Source: Mesorhizobium sp. M00.F.Ca.ET.216.01.1.1 (GTDB lineage Bacteria; Pseudomonadota; Alphaproteobacteria; Rhizobiales; Rhizobiaceae). Taken from it: a stretch of 33,145 bases of DNA. A program made the translations under genes and the position numbers. The notes under the pieces are model-generated. The model was not told the DNA's origin and made no database searches. It worked only from the letters and a program-made list of their open reading frames with translations. This document shows positions 33,088-33,145 of the stretch, piece after piece; the first letter of the stretch is position 1, and each line of letters starts with the position of its first letter. The stretch covers positions 8,687 to 41,831 of the forward strand of contig NZ_SADR02000039.1 of NCBI RefSeq assembly GCF_004010325.2. The letters are read 5' to 3'.

Positions 33088-33145
33088 ATGTCCAAGCCAC
33101 GCGAGAAGCGCGAGACGGGAGAGCAGGATCTGTTCCGCTCCAGGT
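33088..33145 (+). CDS. IS5-family-like transposase, first 19 codons (cut by window end)
   Basis: ATG 33088, after gaggggacggcga, reads MSKPREKRETGEQDLFRSR. This resembles the N-terminus of a transposase common in rhizobia of the IS5/IS1182-like group (MSKxRxKxxTGxQDxFRxRLDQI). Only 58 bp are visible, so family and integrity rest on a short match. Confidence 0.6.
   Translation, partial: MSKPREKRETGEQDLFRSR

Noticed and set aside
1..33145. tRNA, rRNA, CRISPR arrays, nod boxes and tts boxes
   Set aside because: Looked for but none seen. The repeats found are long duplications or few-copy elements without regular spacers.

Overview
The window is alphaproteobacterial DNA of rhizobial character. 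It has moderately high GC, many class III/IV aminotransferase, AsnC and peptide-ABC genes, a TraR/LuxR-type quorum regulator, IS66 debris, and the start of an IS5-like transposase gene at the right edge. Many broken and duplicated genes suggest an accessory replicon such as a symbiosis plasmid or island. From memory, the mix of AsnC regulators, peptide ABC transporter, class III aminotransferase and aldehyde dehydrogenase recalls the y4s-y4u region of the Sinorhizobium fredii NGR234 symbiotic plasmid. I could not check that.

Left part (1-21070). A 1427-bp perfect direct repeat (1-1427 and 19644-21070) carries an AsnC regulator and a class IV (D-amino-acid/R-amine type) aminotransferase, and brackets about 18 kb. 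Inside lie kbl, a complete peptide ABC operon (substrate-binding protein, two permeases, two ATPases; 3855-9321), a CapA-family protein, a class C beta-lactamase-fold hydrolase (11008-12252) followed by a wrecked paralogue whose C-terminus is inverted, a second Tat-exported binding protein followed only by a permease stump, a D-aminopeptidase-family enzyme, and an M20 amidohydrolase. Four of these units (both binding proteins, D-aminopeptidase, M20) share a ~70-bp upstream element built of two half-sites exactly 31 nt apart. I infer a regulon for importing and degrading D-residue-containing or acylated peptides.

Middle part (21071-25884). A short repeat- and palindrome-rich spacer is followed by a partly duplicated aldehyde dehydrogenase 5' end, the intact aldehyde dehydrogenase, a fused class I fumarase-family hydratase and a second AsnC-type regulator. 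With the class III aminotransferase at 29694-31100 this could form an omega-amino acid (for example GABA) to succinate to malate route.

Insert (25911-29550). Between a decayed 5' copy of the class III aminotransferase gene and its intact copy lies a three-gene cassette: TIR protein, SLATT/DUF4231 membrane protein and MTH538/ThsB-like TIR protein. The first two overlap by 4 nt and the third starts 9 nt later. It looks like an anti-phage or conflict system, but every gene is broken: an amber codon replaces a Trp in the TIR protein, a 2-bp duplication plus internal loss affects the SLATT gene, and a 1-bp insertion affects the third gene. IS66 transposase debris follows. This decayed cassette is the most striking content of the window.

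Right end (31101-33145). A strong intrinsic terminator, a long non-coding stretch with a perfect 7-bp inverted repeat resembling tra-box halves, an orphan TraR/LuxR-type autoinducer receptor, and the beginning of an IS5-like transposase.
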